From NCBI GenBank assembly GCA_903914615.1, contig CAIWPS010000147.1, forward strand, positions 1 to 37,049: a stretch of 37,049 nucleotides of DNA. Direction: 5' to 3'. Below are positions 1 through 8,989 of the stretch, piece after piece. Under the pieces are notes generated by a model. That model was not told the origin of the DNA and made no database searches. It saw only the letters and a program-made list of their open reading frames with translations. Numbering within the stretch: position 1 is the stretch's first letter; each line of letters opens with the position of its first letter. Source of the stretch: an uncultured beta proteobacterium. GTDB taxonomy: Bacteria; Pseudomonadota; Gammaproteobacteria; Burkholderiales; Burkholderiaceae_C. A program made the translations under genes and the position numbers.

Positions 1-141
1 CGACCTCGCCCTGCATGTTCCGCCACTGGTGATCGTTGATTTTCCCGGCCGCGCGATCGGCCGTGATCTGGTCCAGGCGCGACTGAGCTTCGGAGGCGCC
101 ACCTTGGAAGCGGGTGCCATGGCCCGCCTCGCCGGCAAAGC
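1..141. repeat. Terminal direct repeat, identical to 36909-37049 (circular contig overlap)
   Basis: Both stretches read cgacctcgccctgcatgttccgcc...ccgcctcgccggcaaagc, and a gene (scaffold) reads continuously across the junction. Confidence 0.97.
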
Positions 142-922
142 GGCCCTCCGCGTTGGCGGAGCCCAGCGCGTGCATCATCTTGAGGTAGGCGGTGGTGCCG
201 ATCGCCGTCTCGAGTGCGCGCTGGCTCTCTGGCGTGATGCCAAACTGTTTGGTGGCAAGCTCCCAGCCGCGCGCGGCCAGTGTCGAATTCTCCTGGAACT
301 TGGGGCCCCACTCGCGTTCGAGGTCGAGCACGCCCGCCTCGCTGGCCGCGTCCTCGCGTGCGCGCAGGCTCGCCTCGGCCGCCTGGATGGCAGACTCGTA
401 GCCCTTGACGAGCGCGCTGGCCATGCGCGGTGGCACGCCGTTGGCGTGGAACATCTTCTGAACCTCGGCCGTGAACTCCGGATAGGGGTTGTTCTCCGGC
501 ACCGGCAGCTGGTAGCCGTCCGGCGACTCCGGCACGCCCATGGCCTTGTTCCACGCGGCGCGGCCCACGTCGTCGGGCTTGACCAGGTTGCCCTGCGGGT
601 CGTACTCGTCGCGCGGGATCGGCACGACGTTATGGCCCCGCGTGCGCTCGAGCTCGCGGTAGGACTTGGCGAGCTCGTAGGGGTCCGCGTAGTTCTTGTT
701 CGCTACGAAGTCGCGGACCTCCTTCTGCTCTGGCTTGTCCCAGCCGTTCCAGAACGCGTTGGCGCGGTCCTGAGCGGATCCGGAGCCGGCGGGCGGAGCT
801 CCGCCGGCAGGGACTGCGGGGGCACCAGGCGGCGGAGCTCCGCCCGCGCCTGCGGCCCCAGGTGCTCCGGCGGCAGGGGCAGCGGCAGCGCCACTAAGGA
901 CGTCCGAGGCGGTTCGGCTCAT
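1..922 (-). CDS. Putative scaffolding protein, N-terminal part (gene wraps the contig ends; full product about 320 aa)
   Basis: Manual minus-strand reading from ATG at 922: MSRTASDVLSGAAAAPAAG...RANAFWNGWDKPEQKEVRDFVANKNYADPYELAKSYRELERTRGHNVVPIPRDEYD...; the NKNYADPYELAKSYRELE motif is typical of podophage scaffold-type proteins; lies between portal-block genes and capsid; missing from the ORF track because the contig ends interrupt it. Confidence 0.8.
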   Translation of the reverse strand, partial: MSRTASDVLSGAAAAPAAGAPGAAGAGGAPPPGAPAVPAGGAPPAGSGSAQDRANAFWNGWDKPEQKEVRDFVANKNYADPYELAKSYRELERTRGHNVVPIPRDEYDPQGNLVKPDDVGRAAWNKAMGVPESPDGYQLPVPENNPYPEFTAEVQKMFHANGVPPRMASALVKGYESAIQAAEASLRAREDAASEAGVLDLEREWGPKFQENSTLAARGWELATKQFGITPESQRALETAIGTTAYLKMMHALGSANAEGRFAGEAGHGTRFQGGASEAQSRLDQITADRAAGKINDHQWRNMQGEV

Positions 923-1214
923 GGGTCTCTCTCCAGCTGATGGCATCGTTGATGATTTCGAGCATGTCGCGCTGCCCGAGCTTGCGGAACGTCCGCGCTA
1001 TGTCCGTGGCCCCCGCGTCGGTCGTCTCGCACTTGGGCAGCCCACGGCCGGCGAACGTCTCCAGGTAGTGCAGCATGACGTTGCCTTGTGGCGTGCGGGC
1101 CTCCGGAGTGCCAAAGGCCTCGGTAAAGGCCTGGCGGACCTCGCGGCGGTACGCATTGCGCTGCGCCTGCGCGAGCAGGTTGTCAGCTTCAACGGGGCGG
1201 TCCTGGTCAGTCAC
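894..1214 (-). CDS. Bbp19-like small phage protein
   Basis: 106 aa; GTPEARTPQGNVMLHYLETFAG...TDIARTFRKLGQRDMLEIINDAI resembles the Bbp19 family; overlaps the scaffold start. Confidence 0.6.
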   Translation of the reverse strand: MTDQDRPVEADNLLAQAQRNAYRREVRQAFTEAFGTPEARTPQGNVMLHYLETFAGRGLPKCETTDAGATDIARTFRKLGQRDMLEIINDAISWRETHEPNRLGRP

Positions 1215-1232
1215 AGACCGCAGAGGTTATGT

Positions 1233-1703
1233 CTAGACCCGCGGGGTTGCAAGGGCCATGCGGTGCGCGCGCAGTTCCTCGACGAGTGCGAGCAGGGCCT
1301 TGGCGACGGCGCGGTCCGCCTCGACGTCGGCCGCCTGGTTGGCCAGCACCTTCTGGAGCTCACGCTCCATGGATCCGTGCAGGGCATGCATGGCACCGGT
1401 GACGAGGCCTGACACGTGGGCCGGGTTCTGGCCCTCCTCGAGCGCGGCAAGCCTGCGCTCGTGCTCGTCGATGCGGAAGTGCGCGTCCTCGATGCCGCCA
1501 GCCTTGAGTCCGGGCCGCGGCCGCGGCGCGCGCGCGGGTGGTGGCGGCGGTTCCATGCCGCCACCCATGGCGGCGGGATCGGCTGGCGCGCTGGCGGTGG
1601 GGTTGGGGCCTGGCGCGCCGCCGGCGAGGGTGAGCGGGTTGTTGCCGCCGAGGGTGAGCTCACCGGAGTTAGGGCCCGAATCGAGGGGGGGCATGCGGCT
1701 CAT
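1233..1703 (-). CDS. Hypothetical virion-operon protein (Pro/Gly-rich N-terminus, helical C-terminus)
   Basis: 156 aa, fits the contiguous minus-strand gene series. Confidence 0.7.
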   Translation of the reverse strand: MSRMPPLDSGPNSGELTLGGNNPLTLAGGAPGPNPTASAPADPAAMGGGMEPPPPPARAPRPRPGLKAGGIEDAHFRIDEHERRLAALEEGQNPAHVSGLVTGAMHALHGSMERELQKVLANQAADVEADRAVAKALLALVEELRAHRMALATPRV

Positions 1704-1705
1704 GG

Positions 1706-2065
1706 TCAGCTGTCCACGTTGGGGAAGGGGAAGGGGCGGCGCATGGGGGTCACGAGCATGACGGAGTTGGGGGACATCGTGACCGTCGCCGGCAGGGAGC
1801 TTGCGATTTCCACGCCGGCCAGGACCGCCGTCACGTTGAGCGTGTAGGTGCCTGGCGCGGTCTTAACGCCCGTGCTCGAGTTGTAGCTGGCCTCGGTCAG
1901 TCCGGTGACGGTCGCCCGGCGGCCACTGGCCACGTTCTGGTTGAGCGCGCCGTTGACGTAGACGTTGTAGCTGGTCGGGACCGAGGCCGGGAACTCCTGC
2001 CAGGCGAGTTGCAGCGCGCCGTTGCCCGCGTCGTAGACGTCCAGCTTGCGTGACGCGTAGGTCAT
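1706..2065 (-). CDS. Fibronectin-III/Ig-like small structural protein
   Basis: MTYASRKLDVYDAGNGALQLAWQEFPASVPTSYNVYVNGALNQ...GTYTLNVTAVLAG; start codon overlaps the portal stop; 119 aa. The track's 488-aa call is an over-extension antisense/out of frame to portal. Confidence 0.75.
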   Translation of the reverse strand: MTYASRKLDVYDAGNGALQLAWQEFPASVPTSYNVYVNGALNQNVASGRRATVTGLTEASYNSSTGVKTAPGTYTLNVTAVLAGVEIASSLPATVTMSPNSVMLVTPMRRPFPFPNVDS

Positions 2066-3726
2066 GCCGCATTGGGCACGGACGGCGCGCCGGGTGAGCC
2101 GCCAGCCTGGCTCGCCAGTTGCGCGGCGCTGGCGAGTTTCTGGACACCGGCGGCCACCTGCGGCGCCTGCGCGGCGGCGGCGGACTGCTGCTGTTGCTGC
2201 GCGGCCTGCTCGAGCAGGTCCTGCACCTGCTCCTCGGAGCGCAGGAGCTTCGCGGGGCAGCCGCGGATGTTGGCCATTTCGCGGGCCGCGTCGTGGAAGT
2301 CCAGCGTAAAGAGCACGGTCTTGTCGAGGTTGGCCATCTGCGCGAGGTCGGCCACGGTGTTCATGATGGCAGTGCCCTCCTCGGCGCGCATCGCGCGGGC
2401 CAGGGGGCTTGTGTAGATCACGCACAGGCCGCGGCCGGAGCGCTTGAGTGGGTCCGGCACGGGGGGCAGCTGGCCCGCATCCATGAGCAGCTGGAATTCC
2501 CGGTGAACGATGGGGCCCAGGAATTCGGACTGCTGCCGGCCCATGGCGGGTGCGATGAGCTCGCCCTTTTCCTGAGCGCGCAGCAGCGCCTCGGTGGCGG
2601 TCATGTTGGGGTTGTCGACGAGAATCTGAAACAGCGTATTGAGGAAGGTGTCGCGGATGGTCGCGCGGGTATCGCCCTGGATTTCCTTGCCGACATCGAA
2701 CCGGCCCTTGCTCTCGAACGCGATCGCGAGCGGCTTGCCGTCCTGGCTGACCATGCCGTAATTCGCGGCACCCGCGCGCTGGTTGAACGGCGATATGACG
2801 CTGTCCTCGGCGAGCAGTACGGGCGGGTCCAGCGCCTTCTGGCCCGCGCGGAGCACGGTCTTGACGAGCTCGTTGGCGGTGCGGATGTCCGCGAGCGCGG
2901 ACTGGCCAGGGCCACGCCCGTAATGCTCGCGGGGTGCTACGCGGTAGCGGCCGATGCCGATGGGCCAGGACCTGTAGCCGGCGCGCTCGAGCACCGACTT
3001 GTCGCCCAGGTAGACGTACCAGCACTCGAAGCGCATGCCACGTGGCCCCATGGCGCCAGGCTCGTGCTCCGGGTTGGTCTTGGTGACGTGCAGGAACTCG
3101 AACTCCTGGTAGGGGTCGCCGGAAGCGAACGCGCGCGCGATCGGCGCCGGCACGTGCTCCACGCCGCCCCAATGGTCGATGGCTTGCTTTGCGGTGTAGC
3201 GGAATTTCCGGTCGACGCGGTCGATGACGCCGCAGTGATTCGGGGCCCAGCAGATTTCGGACAGCGGCAGCGCGCGGTAGCGCAGGTTACGGCCAGGGAC
3301 CTCGTCGACGAACAGGGCATCGTTGCCGAACGCGCCGAGCGACATGTAGCACTCATCGGTCTGGCTCGCGAAGTTGGCTTCGGGATGGTAGCGGCAGGCG
3401 AACATTATCTTGGTGCACTGGTCGAGCCACCGCGCGATCGCCGGTGACTCGTCGAGCTCCGGATCGCCGGTCGAGAGCTTGTGCCACAGGCCACTGCGTG
3501 GCGTGAGCATGGCTTCCATCGCGGCGGCGAAGCGCTCGTTTGCGGTGATGGCGGTGGAGTCGAAAACGCGGGTATTGCGGTTCACGCCCTGCGCGTACTC
3601 GCCAATGAAGTTGTCCCAGGCGGGCATGATGTATTGCGCCGAGACGTTCCACAGGCTGCGGAAGTTTGCCTGTTTCTGCCACAGGGCCTCGTGCTCGCGG
3701 GCCAGCTGCGCGCCTTCTTCGCTCAT
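2062..3726 (-). CDS. Portal protein (T7-type head-tail connector)
   Basis: 554 aa; FRSLWNVSAQYIMPAWDNF...RVFDSTAITANERFAAAMEAMLTPRSGLWHKL is characteristic of podophage head-tail connecting proteins. Confidence 0.93.
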   Translation of the reverse strand: MSEEGAQLAREHEALWQKQANFRSLWNVSAQYIMPAWDNFIGEYAQGVNRNTRVFDSTAITANERFAAAMEAMLTPRSGLWHKLSTGDPELDESPAIARWLDQCTKIMFACRYHPEANFASQTDECYMSLGAFGNDALFVDEVPGRNLRYRALPLSEICWAPNHCGVIDRVDRKFRYTAKQAIDHWGGVEHVPAPIARAFASGDPYQEFEFLHVTKTNPEHEPGAMGPRGMRFECWYVYLGDKSVLERAGYRSWPIGIGRYRVAPREHYGRGPGQSALADIRTANELVKTVLRAGQKALDPPVLLAEDSVISPFNQRAGAANYGMVSQDGKPLAIAFESKGRFDVGKEIQGDTRATIRDTFLNTLFQILVDNPNMTATEALLRAQEKGELIAPAMGRQQSEFLGPIVHREFQLLMDAGQLPPVPDPLKRSGRGLCVIYTSPLARAMRAEEGTAIMNTVADLAQMANLDKTVLFTLDFHDAAREMANIRGCPAKLLRSEEQVQDLLEQAAQQQQQSAAAAQAPQVAAGVQKLASAAQLASQAGGSPGAPSVPNAA

Positions 3727-4004
3727 TAGTGCAATGCCTTGATGGGGGCCATCGCCAGCCCGTAGACGTGGAAGGCCTCGAGCACGGGCCAGGGGTTGCC
3801 GCGTTTGCGGGCCTCGTGGCAGTCCGCGATGAGGAGCTCGTGGTTGGCGACGATGCCAAAGCCGCCGGCTTCAATGTAGTCCAGGACCTCCAGCGCCTCG
3901 GCCTCCGAGAGCGTGACGGCAAAGGTGCTCAGCTGGTAGCCGGTGCGCACCGCGTAGTCGCGCAGTACCTGCGCTTTCTCGAGCGCGGCGGGGGCCTGCA
4001 TCAC
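3726..4004 (-). CDS. Hypothetical protein
   Basis: 92 aa; overlaps portal start and upstream gene. Confidence 0.7.
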   Translation of the reverse strand: MMQAPAALEKAQVLRDYAVRTGYQLSTFAVTLSEAEALEVLDYIEAGGFGIVANHELLIADCHEARKRGNPWPVLEAFHVYGLAMAPIKALH

Positions 4005-4288
4005 GTGCCCAGCTGCGTGCGGCCGGTGACGCTGGCGCCGTTGGAGGAGTTGGACGCGCCGGCGAAGATGGTGGAGAGCACGCCGCGCCTGGCGCGCAGC
4101 TGGTCGGCCGTGGTCTGGGAGGCGTTGAGGGCCGCGTTGGGGTCCACGGTCGGGGGCGGTGGGACGTTCTGCGCGGGTGAAAACCCGAACGTCGAGCGCA
4201 GGTTATCGCGTTCGCTATCCCAGTTCCGGCCCGGCTTCCAGGGCTGGAAGGAGTTACCGACGTCCTGCTTTACGCGGTTGAAAGACAC
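4001..4288 (-). CDS. Hypothetical head-operon protein (GTG start)
   Basis: 95 aa; ATGA-type overlap with next gene; GGAGGG upstream of GTG. Confidence 0.7.
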   Translation of the reverse strand: MSFNRVKQDVGNSFQPWKPGRNWDSERDNLRSTFGFSPAQNVPPPPTVDPNAALNASQTTADQLRARRGVLSTIFAGASNSSNGASVTGRTQLGT

Positions 4289-4310
4289 GAGGGGGCCCTC
4301 CCGGATGGTG

Positions 4311-4344
4311 CCCGGAGGGTCGCGCAGCCGGCCGGCACAATCAA
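4311..4344 (-). promoter_or_regulatory. Promoter-like element, copy A (TTGATTGTGCC-N17-TCCGGG)
   Basis: Same motif and spacing as copy B; located between terL and the portal block. Confidence 0.55.
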
Positions 4345-5855
4345 GTCAGGGTGTAGGCGGGGCGGGTGCGGCCACGGGCGGACAGGGGGCCATTGATGAC
4401 GACGCGGCCCTCGCCGGTGCCGAGCATGCGGTACTGGTCTGCCTCGCACACGTGCGATACCTGGTTTTTCTCCGGTGTGGAGTGGTAGCGCTCGTCGCCC
4501 AGGACCTGGATGCGCTTGAAGCGGTATTGCCCGGACATCCCGCGGCGCAGGGTGGGCACGGCCGTGGGGTGTATCTGGTAGCCCGCCTCGCCGTCGATCA
4601 GCCGGGCCATGGCCTGCTTGTGGGCCTCCTGGCGCACGGTCGTGGAGTTGGTCTGCGCGGGCCGGGCATTGATGCCGTTGGCCTGGAGGATCTTGAAGCA
4701 CGTGATTTCATCGTCGGCCTGCGCGGCCGCGGAGCCGGCGGGGTCGCCGGTGATGGTGCCTATGTCGAATTGCGAGCAGTACTGGTTGAGGAAGCCCTTG
4801 AGCACGTCCGCGAACTGTTTGGCGCCCATGTGCTCCGTGACGACTTCCCAGCGCACGCGGTGGATGCCGGTAAACGAGCGCTGGCCAATGGTGGCAGCAG
4901 GGGTGAGCCCGAAGTCGATGCCGATGTCGATGGGCAGGCGGGTATTGAGCTCGAACTCACGCACGTGCAGGTACTCGCGGAACTCCGGATAGACGGGGCG
5001 GCCATCCTGCACAAACCCGTATTCGCCGCGGATGTAGACCTTGCGCCATTCGTCGGACTTGCCGGCCGAGAGCTTGGCGTAGTAGTCGCGGGGCAGGTTC
5101 GGGAGGTTCTCGGCGTCGGGGCTGTTGGCGTCGGGCTGCGCGAAGAACTCGAACAGCGGCTGCCGCTTGCCGAGCAGGCCCGCGTCGCGCATTTCGGCCT
5201 CGGCGCGCTTCACCGAGCCGACCATTTCCGCATTGCGCTGGGTGCTGGTGTCCTGCTCTGCGAGCACGTACCACCAGTGATCGACCTCCGGCGGGTTGGT
5301 GTCCATGATGATCTGCGGATTGACGCAGCCGCCATCGCGCACGGGTGGGAACCGGCCGACGCGGCCGGTGAGGCCGTCGATGACCTCCTTGGCGATTTCG
5401 CGGGCCTCGTTGATCCACGCGGCGGTGATTTCGAGCGAGAGCACCTTCTTGACGTCCGCCGGCCGATCGAGCGCGAGGAAGATGACCTCCATGTCGAGGC
5501 CCGGCGCGGCCCTGGTGCCAGCGATGCGGATGTGGTGCGTGGGTGGCCCCTGGCTGACCCAATGGCCGAGCGTGTCTGGAATCCACTGGTGCCAGGTCTT
5601 GATGGTCGTCGTCTTGAGCTCGCTGTAGGTGTTGCGCACGACGAGGAAGCGCGAGCGGCGCACGTGGTCTTTCTGGACCGGCTGCTCGAGGGCCTTGAGG
5701 AGCAGTTTCATGACGCAGCCCGTTGACTTGCCGGAGCCGAGGGGTCCCCGGATGCCGGTCACGAAGGATTCCGAGCGCAGCAGCTTGTCGACGGTGGGGC
5801 CGGGGCTCACGTAGTTGAACGTGGGGGCCAGCGCGTTTTTCTGCTCGTCAGCCAC
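4341..5855 (-). CDS. terL: Terminase large subunit
   Basis: Walker A GPLGSGKST, RSRFLVVRNTYSELKTTTIKTW, DIGIDFGLTPAATIGQ nuclease-type segment. Track start is ATG 5879; GTG at 5855 gives only an 8-bp overlap with the upstream ORF. Confidence 0.93.
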   Translation of the reverse strand: MADEQKNALAPTFNYVSPGPTVDKLLRSESFVTGIRGPLGSGKSTGCVMKLLLKALEQPVQKDHVRRSRFLVVRNTYSELKTTTIKTWHQWIPDTLGHWVSQGPPTHHIRIAGTRAAPGLDMEVIFLALDRPADVKKVLSLEITAAWINEAREIAKEVIDGLTGRVGRFPPVRDGGCVNPQIIMDTNPPEVDHWWYVLAEQDTSTQRNAEMVGSVKRAEAEMRDAGLLGKRQPLFEFFAQPDANSPDAENLPNLPRDYYAKLSAGKSDEWRKVYIRGEYGFVQDGRPVYPEFREYLHVREFELNTRLPIDIGIDFGLTPAATIGQRSFTGIHRVRWEVVTEHMGAKQFADVLKGFLNQYCSQFDIGTITGDPAGSAAAQADDEITCFKILQANGINARPAQTNSTTVRQEAHKQAMARLIDGEAGYQIHPTAVPTLRRGMSGQYRFKRIQVLGDERYHSTPEKNQVSHVCEADQYRMLGTGEGRVVINGPLSARGRTRPAYTLT

Positions 5856-6045
5856 GGTGCGTGAGCCTGCGGTGCGCATCGACGCGCGCAGCGCGGTAGG
5901 CCCAGCCGGCGCGCACGAGCTCGCGCTCCGCCTCGATAAAGGCGGGACTGGTCATGTCCGTGCGGGCATCGAGCCAGGTGTCCAGTCGCTCGACGACGTC
6001 GCGCAGCAGCGCTATCTCGTGGCGCATGGGGCCTGGCTGTCTCAT
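5848..6045 (-). CDS. Hypothetical small protein between terS and terL
   Basis: 65 aa ORF filling the terS-terL gap in the same direction. Confidence 0.55.
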   Translation of the reverse strand: MRQPGPMRHEIALLRDVVERLDTWLDARTDMTSPAFIEAERELVRAGWAYRAARVDAHRRLTHRG

Positions 6046-6052
6046 GTGACGG

Positions 6053-6604
6053 TCACCGGATGGCCTTGCCGTCAGAGGCGGCGATGTTGATCGTCAGGGT
6101 GCCCCCCTGGCCGGGGTCTATCTGCTTGCGCAGGCCCAGCAGGTCGGAGGCGAGCGTGAGCGCGGCCACCTTGGAGTAGCGCTTCATCTTGGACACGGTG
6201 CCGATGGCGACGCCGTCGACGCGTGTCTCGTCCATCTCAAGGCTCGCAATCAGGGCCCGCTGGTCGCGCGTGAGCTCGTGGGGCCGCTTGAGCGCGCCAC
6301 TGGCGTCATACAGGTCGCCCAGGTCGCCGAACGCCAGGAGCGCGACCTCGCGGGTGACGTTCTCGGCGGTGAGCGACAGCCGATCGAGCATGCGCGCCTG
6401 CCGGCTCGCAATATCGGCCGCGACGCTAGGGATAGCCAGCAGGCGGCTTCCCGTGACGCCCAGGGCCTTTGGCGTGCCCGTGTAGCCGGCGCGCTTTGCG
6501 GCGCCCGTGGCGTTGAGGTCGATCACGTACTCCGCGGCGAATAATTTCCGCCGGGATTCGGATTTGGTTTCCACCTTGCGCTTAGGGTGCGGCTTCTTGG
6601 CCAT
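6053..6604 (-). CDS. terS: Terminase small subunit
   Basis: 183 aa; RRKLFAAEYVIDLNATGAAKRAGYTGTPKALGVTGSRLL HTH typical of Terminase_2. Confidence 0.88.
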   Translation of the reverse strand: MAKKPHPKRKVETKSESRRKLFAAEYVIDLNATGAAKRAGYTGTPKALGVTGSRLLAIPSVAADIASRQARMLDRLSLTAENVTREVALLAFGDLGDLYDASGALKRPHELTRDQRALIASLEMDETRVDGVAIGTVSKMKRYSKVAALTLASDLLGLRKQIDPGQGGTLTINIAASDGKAIR

Positions 6605-6628
6605 CTGTTAGTCCGTATGTTTGCAACG

Positions 6629-7822
6629 TCAGTTAGCGGGAGAGCCGGTAGATGCAGGCCCGGAAATTATCGCGTCCCCGCAAACCCGCGCTTTCGCGGA
6701 GGGGATTAATTCCCCGGCAATTCGCACTCCCTGCTGCTTGAGGTCCTGGTTGGTGTGGGCATAGACCATGGTCTGGCGCAGGGTGGAGTGGCGCAGGATC
6801 GCCTGGACGGTGGGGGCACCGACGCCGGCGGCAAATAATCGGGTGGCGAGTCCGTGGCGAAAGGCATGGAAGCCGGCGCGGGGGATGCCCAGCGCCTTGA
6901 GGAGCGGGTGCAGGGTGTACTGGCGGATGTAGTCCGCCTCCCACGGGCGGCCGTTGCGGTGGCGGAAGATGAGCTCTCCCACGAGGGTGCCGTCATCGTG
7001 CGCCGCGAGGTACCCGGCGAGGCCGATGGCGAGGTCTGGGGCCATGGGTACGGCACTGACGGAGGCGGCGGTCTTGCAGGCATGGAGCTCGCCGCGGGTG
7101 GCGCTGCGCCGGACGTGCAGGAGGTTTTGCTCGTGGTCGATGTCAGCCCAGCGCAGGCCCAGGGCCTCGCCGATCCGCAGGCCCGCGTAGGCCAGAACGG
7201 CGAACAGCAGGCGCGGCAGGCCCTGCGAGTGCTCGAGGATGCGTGCGACGTCCTCCGGGCTGAAACAGCGGTAGGCGACGAGCTCGCGGTTCTGGCGCGG
7301 GTAGAGCAGGACGCCGACGGGGATGGGCCGGCAGGCGAGGCCCTCGCTGGTGGCGCGCTTGAGCATGAGGCGCAGGAGCGCGATGTTGCTGCGCACGGTG
7401 GAGGGTGCCAGGCCCTCGCGGCCGAGCGTGGTGATGAGGTCCTGCACGAGCCGCGTGCTGAAGTCATCGAGCCAGGTGTCGCGCAGGTGGGGGAGCAGGT
7501 GCGAGTTGAGCCGGCTGCGGACAGTTACGGCGGTCTGGGGGCGCACGAGGCCCTCGACGTAGCGGTTGAGGTATTCGGCGGCGTAGCGGCCAAAGGTCAC
7601 GCGTGAGCCGATGGGGCGGGTGCCGGCGCCGGTGTTGGCGAGCAGGCGGTCCGCCTCGGCACGGGCGGCCTGGCGGGTGCGCAGTTCCGAGCGGGGCCCG
7701 ACGCGCAGGCGGACGGAGGGACGAGCGCCACCCGTCGCGTCAGGCTCCCCCCGGAGGGTCAGGACCCACTGGCGCCCTTCCAGGCGGAGGGCTCCGCGCT
7801 GGCGCCGGCGCCGGGGTTCCAT
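6629..7822 (-). CDS. int: Tyrosine-family integrase/site-specific recombinase
   Basis: 397 aa; AYAGLRIGEALGLRWADID, HAFRHGLATRLFAAG, ILRHSTLRQTMVYAH give the R..HxxR..H..Y catalytic set. Confidence 0.95.
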   Translation of the reverse strand: MEPRRRRQRGALRLEGRQWVLTLRGEPDATGGARPSVRLRVGPRSELRTRQAARAEADRLLANTGAGTRPIGSRVTFGRYAAEYLNRYVEGLVRPQTAVTVRSRLNSHLLPHLRDTWLDDFSTRLVQDLITTLGREGLAPSTVRSNIALLRLMLKRATSEGLACRPIPVGVLLYPRQNRELVAYRCFSPEDVARILEHSQGLPRLLFAVLAYAGLRIGEALGLRWADIDHEQNLLHVRRSATRGELHACKTAASVSAVPMAPDLAIGLAGYLAAHDDGTLVGELIFRHRNGRPWEADYIRQYTLHPLLKALGIPRAGFHAFRHGLATRLFAAGVGAPTVQAILRHSTLRQTMVYAHTNQDLKQQGVRIAGELIPSAKARVCGDAIISGPASTGSPAN

Positions 7823-7823
7823 G

Positions 7824-8129
7824 TCAGGTGTCGTCGTCCTGGTAGGCCTTCATGCCGACGACTTCGGCCGCGGTGCGGCGGCGTTTCTCGGCGGGCTTCT
7901 CGCCCAGGCGCGTGCCGCGCTCCTTCATCGGCGAGCGGTCTGCCGGCATGCGTGCCTTCTCGTGCCGCTCGCGGCCTTTGGTGGCCATGCTGGCCATGCG
8001 CTTGTCGCCATACTTGCGGCGGCCGATGTAGGCTGCGAGCGCGCCGGGATTGGTCACGCCCGGTCGGTGCGAGAGCTTGCCCTCCATGGCCTTGAACCGG
8101 CCGCCGCCGCCGGGCTTCATGCTGTCCAT
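7824..8129 (-). CDS. Conserved-type phage protein (GALAAYIGRRKYG motif)
   Basis: 101 aa, basic; PGALAAYIGRRKYGDKRM motif seen in small phage proteins. Confidence 0.7.
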   Translation of the reverse strand: MDSMKPGGGGRFKAMEGKLSHRPGVTNPGALAAYIGRRKYGDKRMASMATKGRERHEKARMPADRSPMKERGTRLGEKPAEKRRRTAAEVVGMKAYQDDDT

Positions 8130-8130
8130 G

Positions 8131-8460
8131 TCACGCCTCCAGGTTGGTCAGGTTGGTATCGCCGGCACGGTTGCCGATGATCGGGTGCCGGCGCCAGTTC
8201 TGGCCGGATACCTGACTGTAAGCGTTGAGCGCGGCGACCGCCATCGCGCGCAGTTCCTGCGGGCTGACGGGGCGGCCCTGGTCGTGATCCCATTCCGCGT
8301 TGGCGACGAGCTCCAGGCCCGTGCGCAGGGCATCGACGGCGAGGCTGAGCTTGCGGTTGCCCTCCGCGAAGTTGTGGGCCGCCTCGCGGGCCGCCTCGAG
8401 CGGGTCTGGCAGGCCCAGGGAGGGTTTTTCGCCGGGAGCGGTTTTCTTGCGGGTGGCCAT
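8131..8460 (-). CDS. Hypothetical protein
   Basis: 109 aa; stop/start coupled to neighbours. Confidence 0.65.
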   Translation of the reverse strand: MATRKKTAPGEKPSLGLPDPLEAAREAAHNFAEGNRKLSLAVDALRTGLELVANAEWDHDQGRPVSPQELRAMAVAALNAYSQVSGQNWRRHPIIGNRAGDTNLTNLEA

Positions 8461-8783
8461 CAGGGGCCCTCGGTCTTGCGGGGACGGCCGGGGCCGCGCT
8501 TTTCAGGCTGCGGCTCCGGTTCGGATTCGGCAGGGGCGAGCTTCGCCAGGCCCCGGCGGGTGCGATCGAAGCGCGGGTCTGCGGCGCTGACGTCATGCCC
8601 GAGCCGCTCGAGGATGAGGTTGGTCACGTCGGTGGCGTTGTCGAGCCAGGCATCGCCGCCGAGTGCCTCGAGCGCGCCGGGCTCGAGCTCAGGCAGGCAG
8701 CTCACGTAGGACCGCAGTCGCTGGAACAGTTCCGCGACGCCACGCATGGTGCGCTCGCGGATGAGTACCGGCTGCTTTAGCAC
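8460..8783 (-). CDS. Hypothetical protein with C-terminal AT-hook-like tail
   Basis: Probable GTG start at 8783 overlapping the upstream stop; C-terminus PEKRGPGRPRKTEGP resembles an AT-hook. Confidence 0.6.
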   Translation of the reverse strand: MLKQPVLIRERTMRGVAELFQRLRSYVSCLPELEPGALEALGGDAWLDNATDVTNLILERLGHDVSAADPRFDRTRRGLAKLAPAESEPEPQPEKRGPGRPRKTEGP

Positions 8784-8989
8784 GGCACCCCCGGTGGGGC
8801 AAACTCCCCGCACCCGTCCGTGGGGTCGATCGGCGGCCACAGGCCGGCGAGGCCGATCGCGCCCGGCTGCTTGCCCGGCAGCAGGTGGAGCACGGCCGGG
8901 TGGCGGGTGCAGATGAGGCCCGTGGCGCCCAGCTGTTGGGCCATGCGGCTATGGCGGCACTCGGCGCAGGTGGGTCGGACGTCGGTCAT
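8777..8989 (-). CDS. Small cysteine-rich (zinc-ribbon-like) protein
   Basis: MTDVRPTCAECRHSRMAQQLGATGLICTRHP...DGCGEF, CxxC plus later Cys residues; ATGA-type overlap with upstream gene. Confidence 0.6.
   Translation of the reverse strand: MTDVRPTCAECRHSRMAQQLGATGLICTRHPAVLHLLPGKQPGAIGLAGLWPPIDPTDGCGEFAPPGVPC

Noticed and set aside
911-935. Shared start context GAGAGACCCATG at the scaffold start and at 36849-36865
   Set aside because: Likely just a similar ribosome-binding context of two adjacent genes; too short to treat as a separate element
29-940. 303-aa plus-strand ORF
   Set aside because: Antisense to the wrapped scaffold gene; composition is the GC-rich shadow of the minus-strand frame
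1706-3172. 488-aa minus-strand ORF as annotated in the track
   Set aside because: Only the last 119 codons (from ATG 2065) look real; the rest is an alternate frame of the portal gene
2119-3447. 442-aa plus-strand ORF
   Set aside because: Antisense to the portal gene; no recognisable domains
3666-5726. 686-aa plus-strand ORF
   Set aside because: Antisense to terL and neighbours; long only because of high GC and few stop codons
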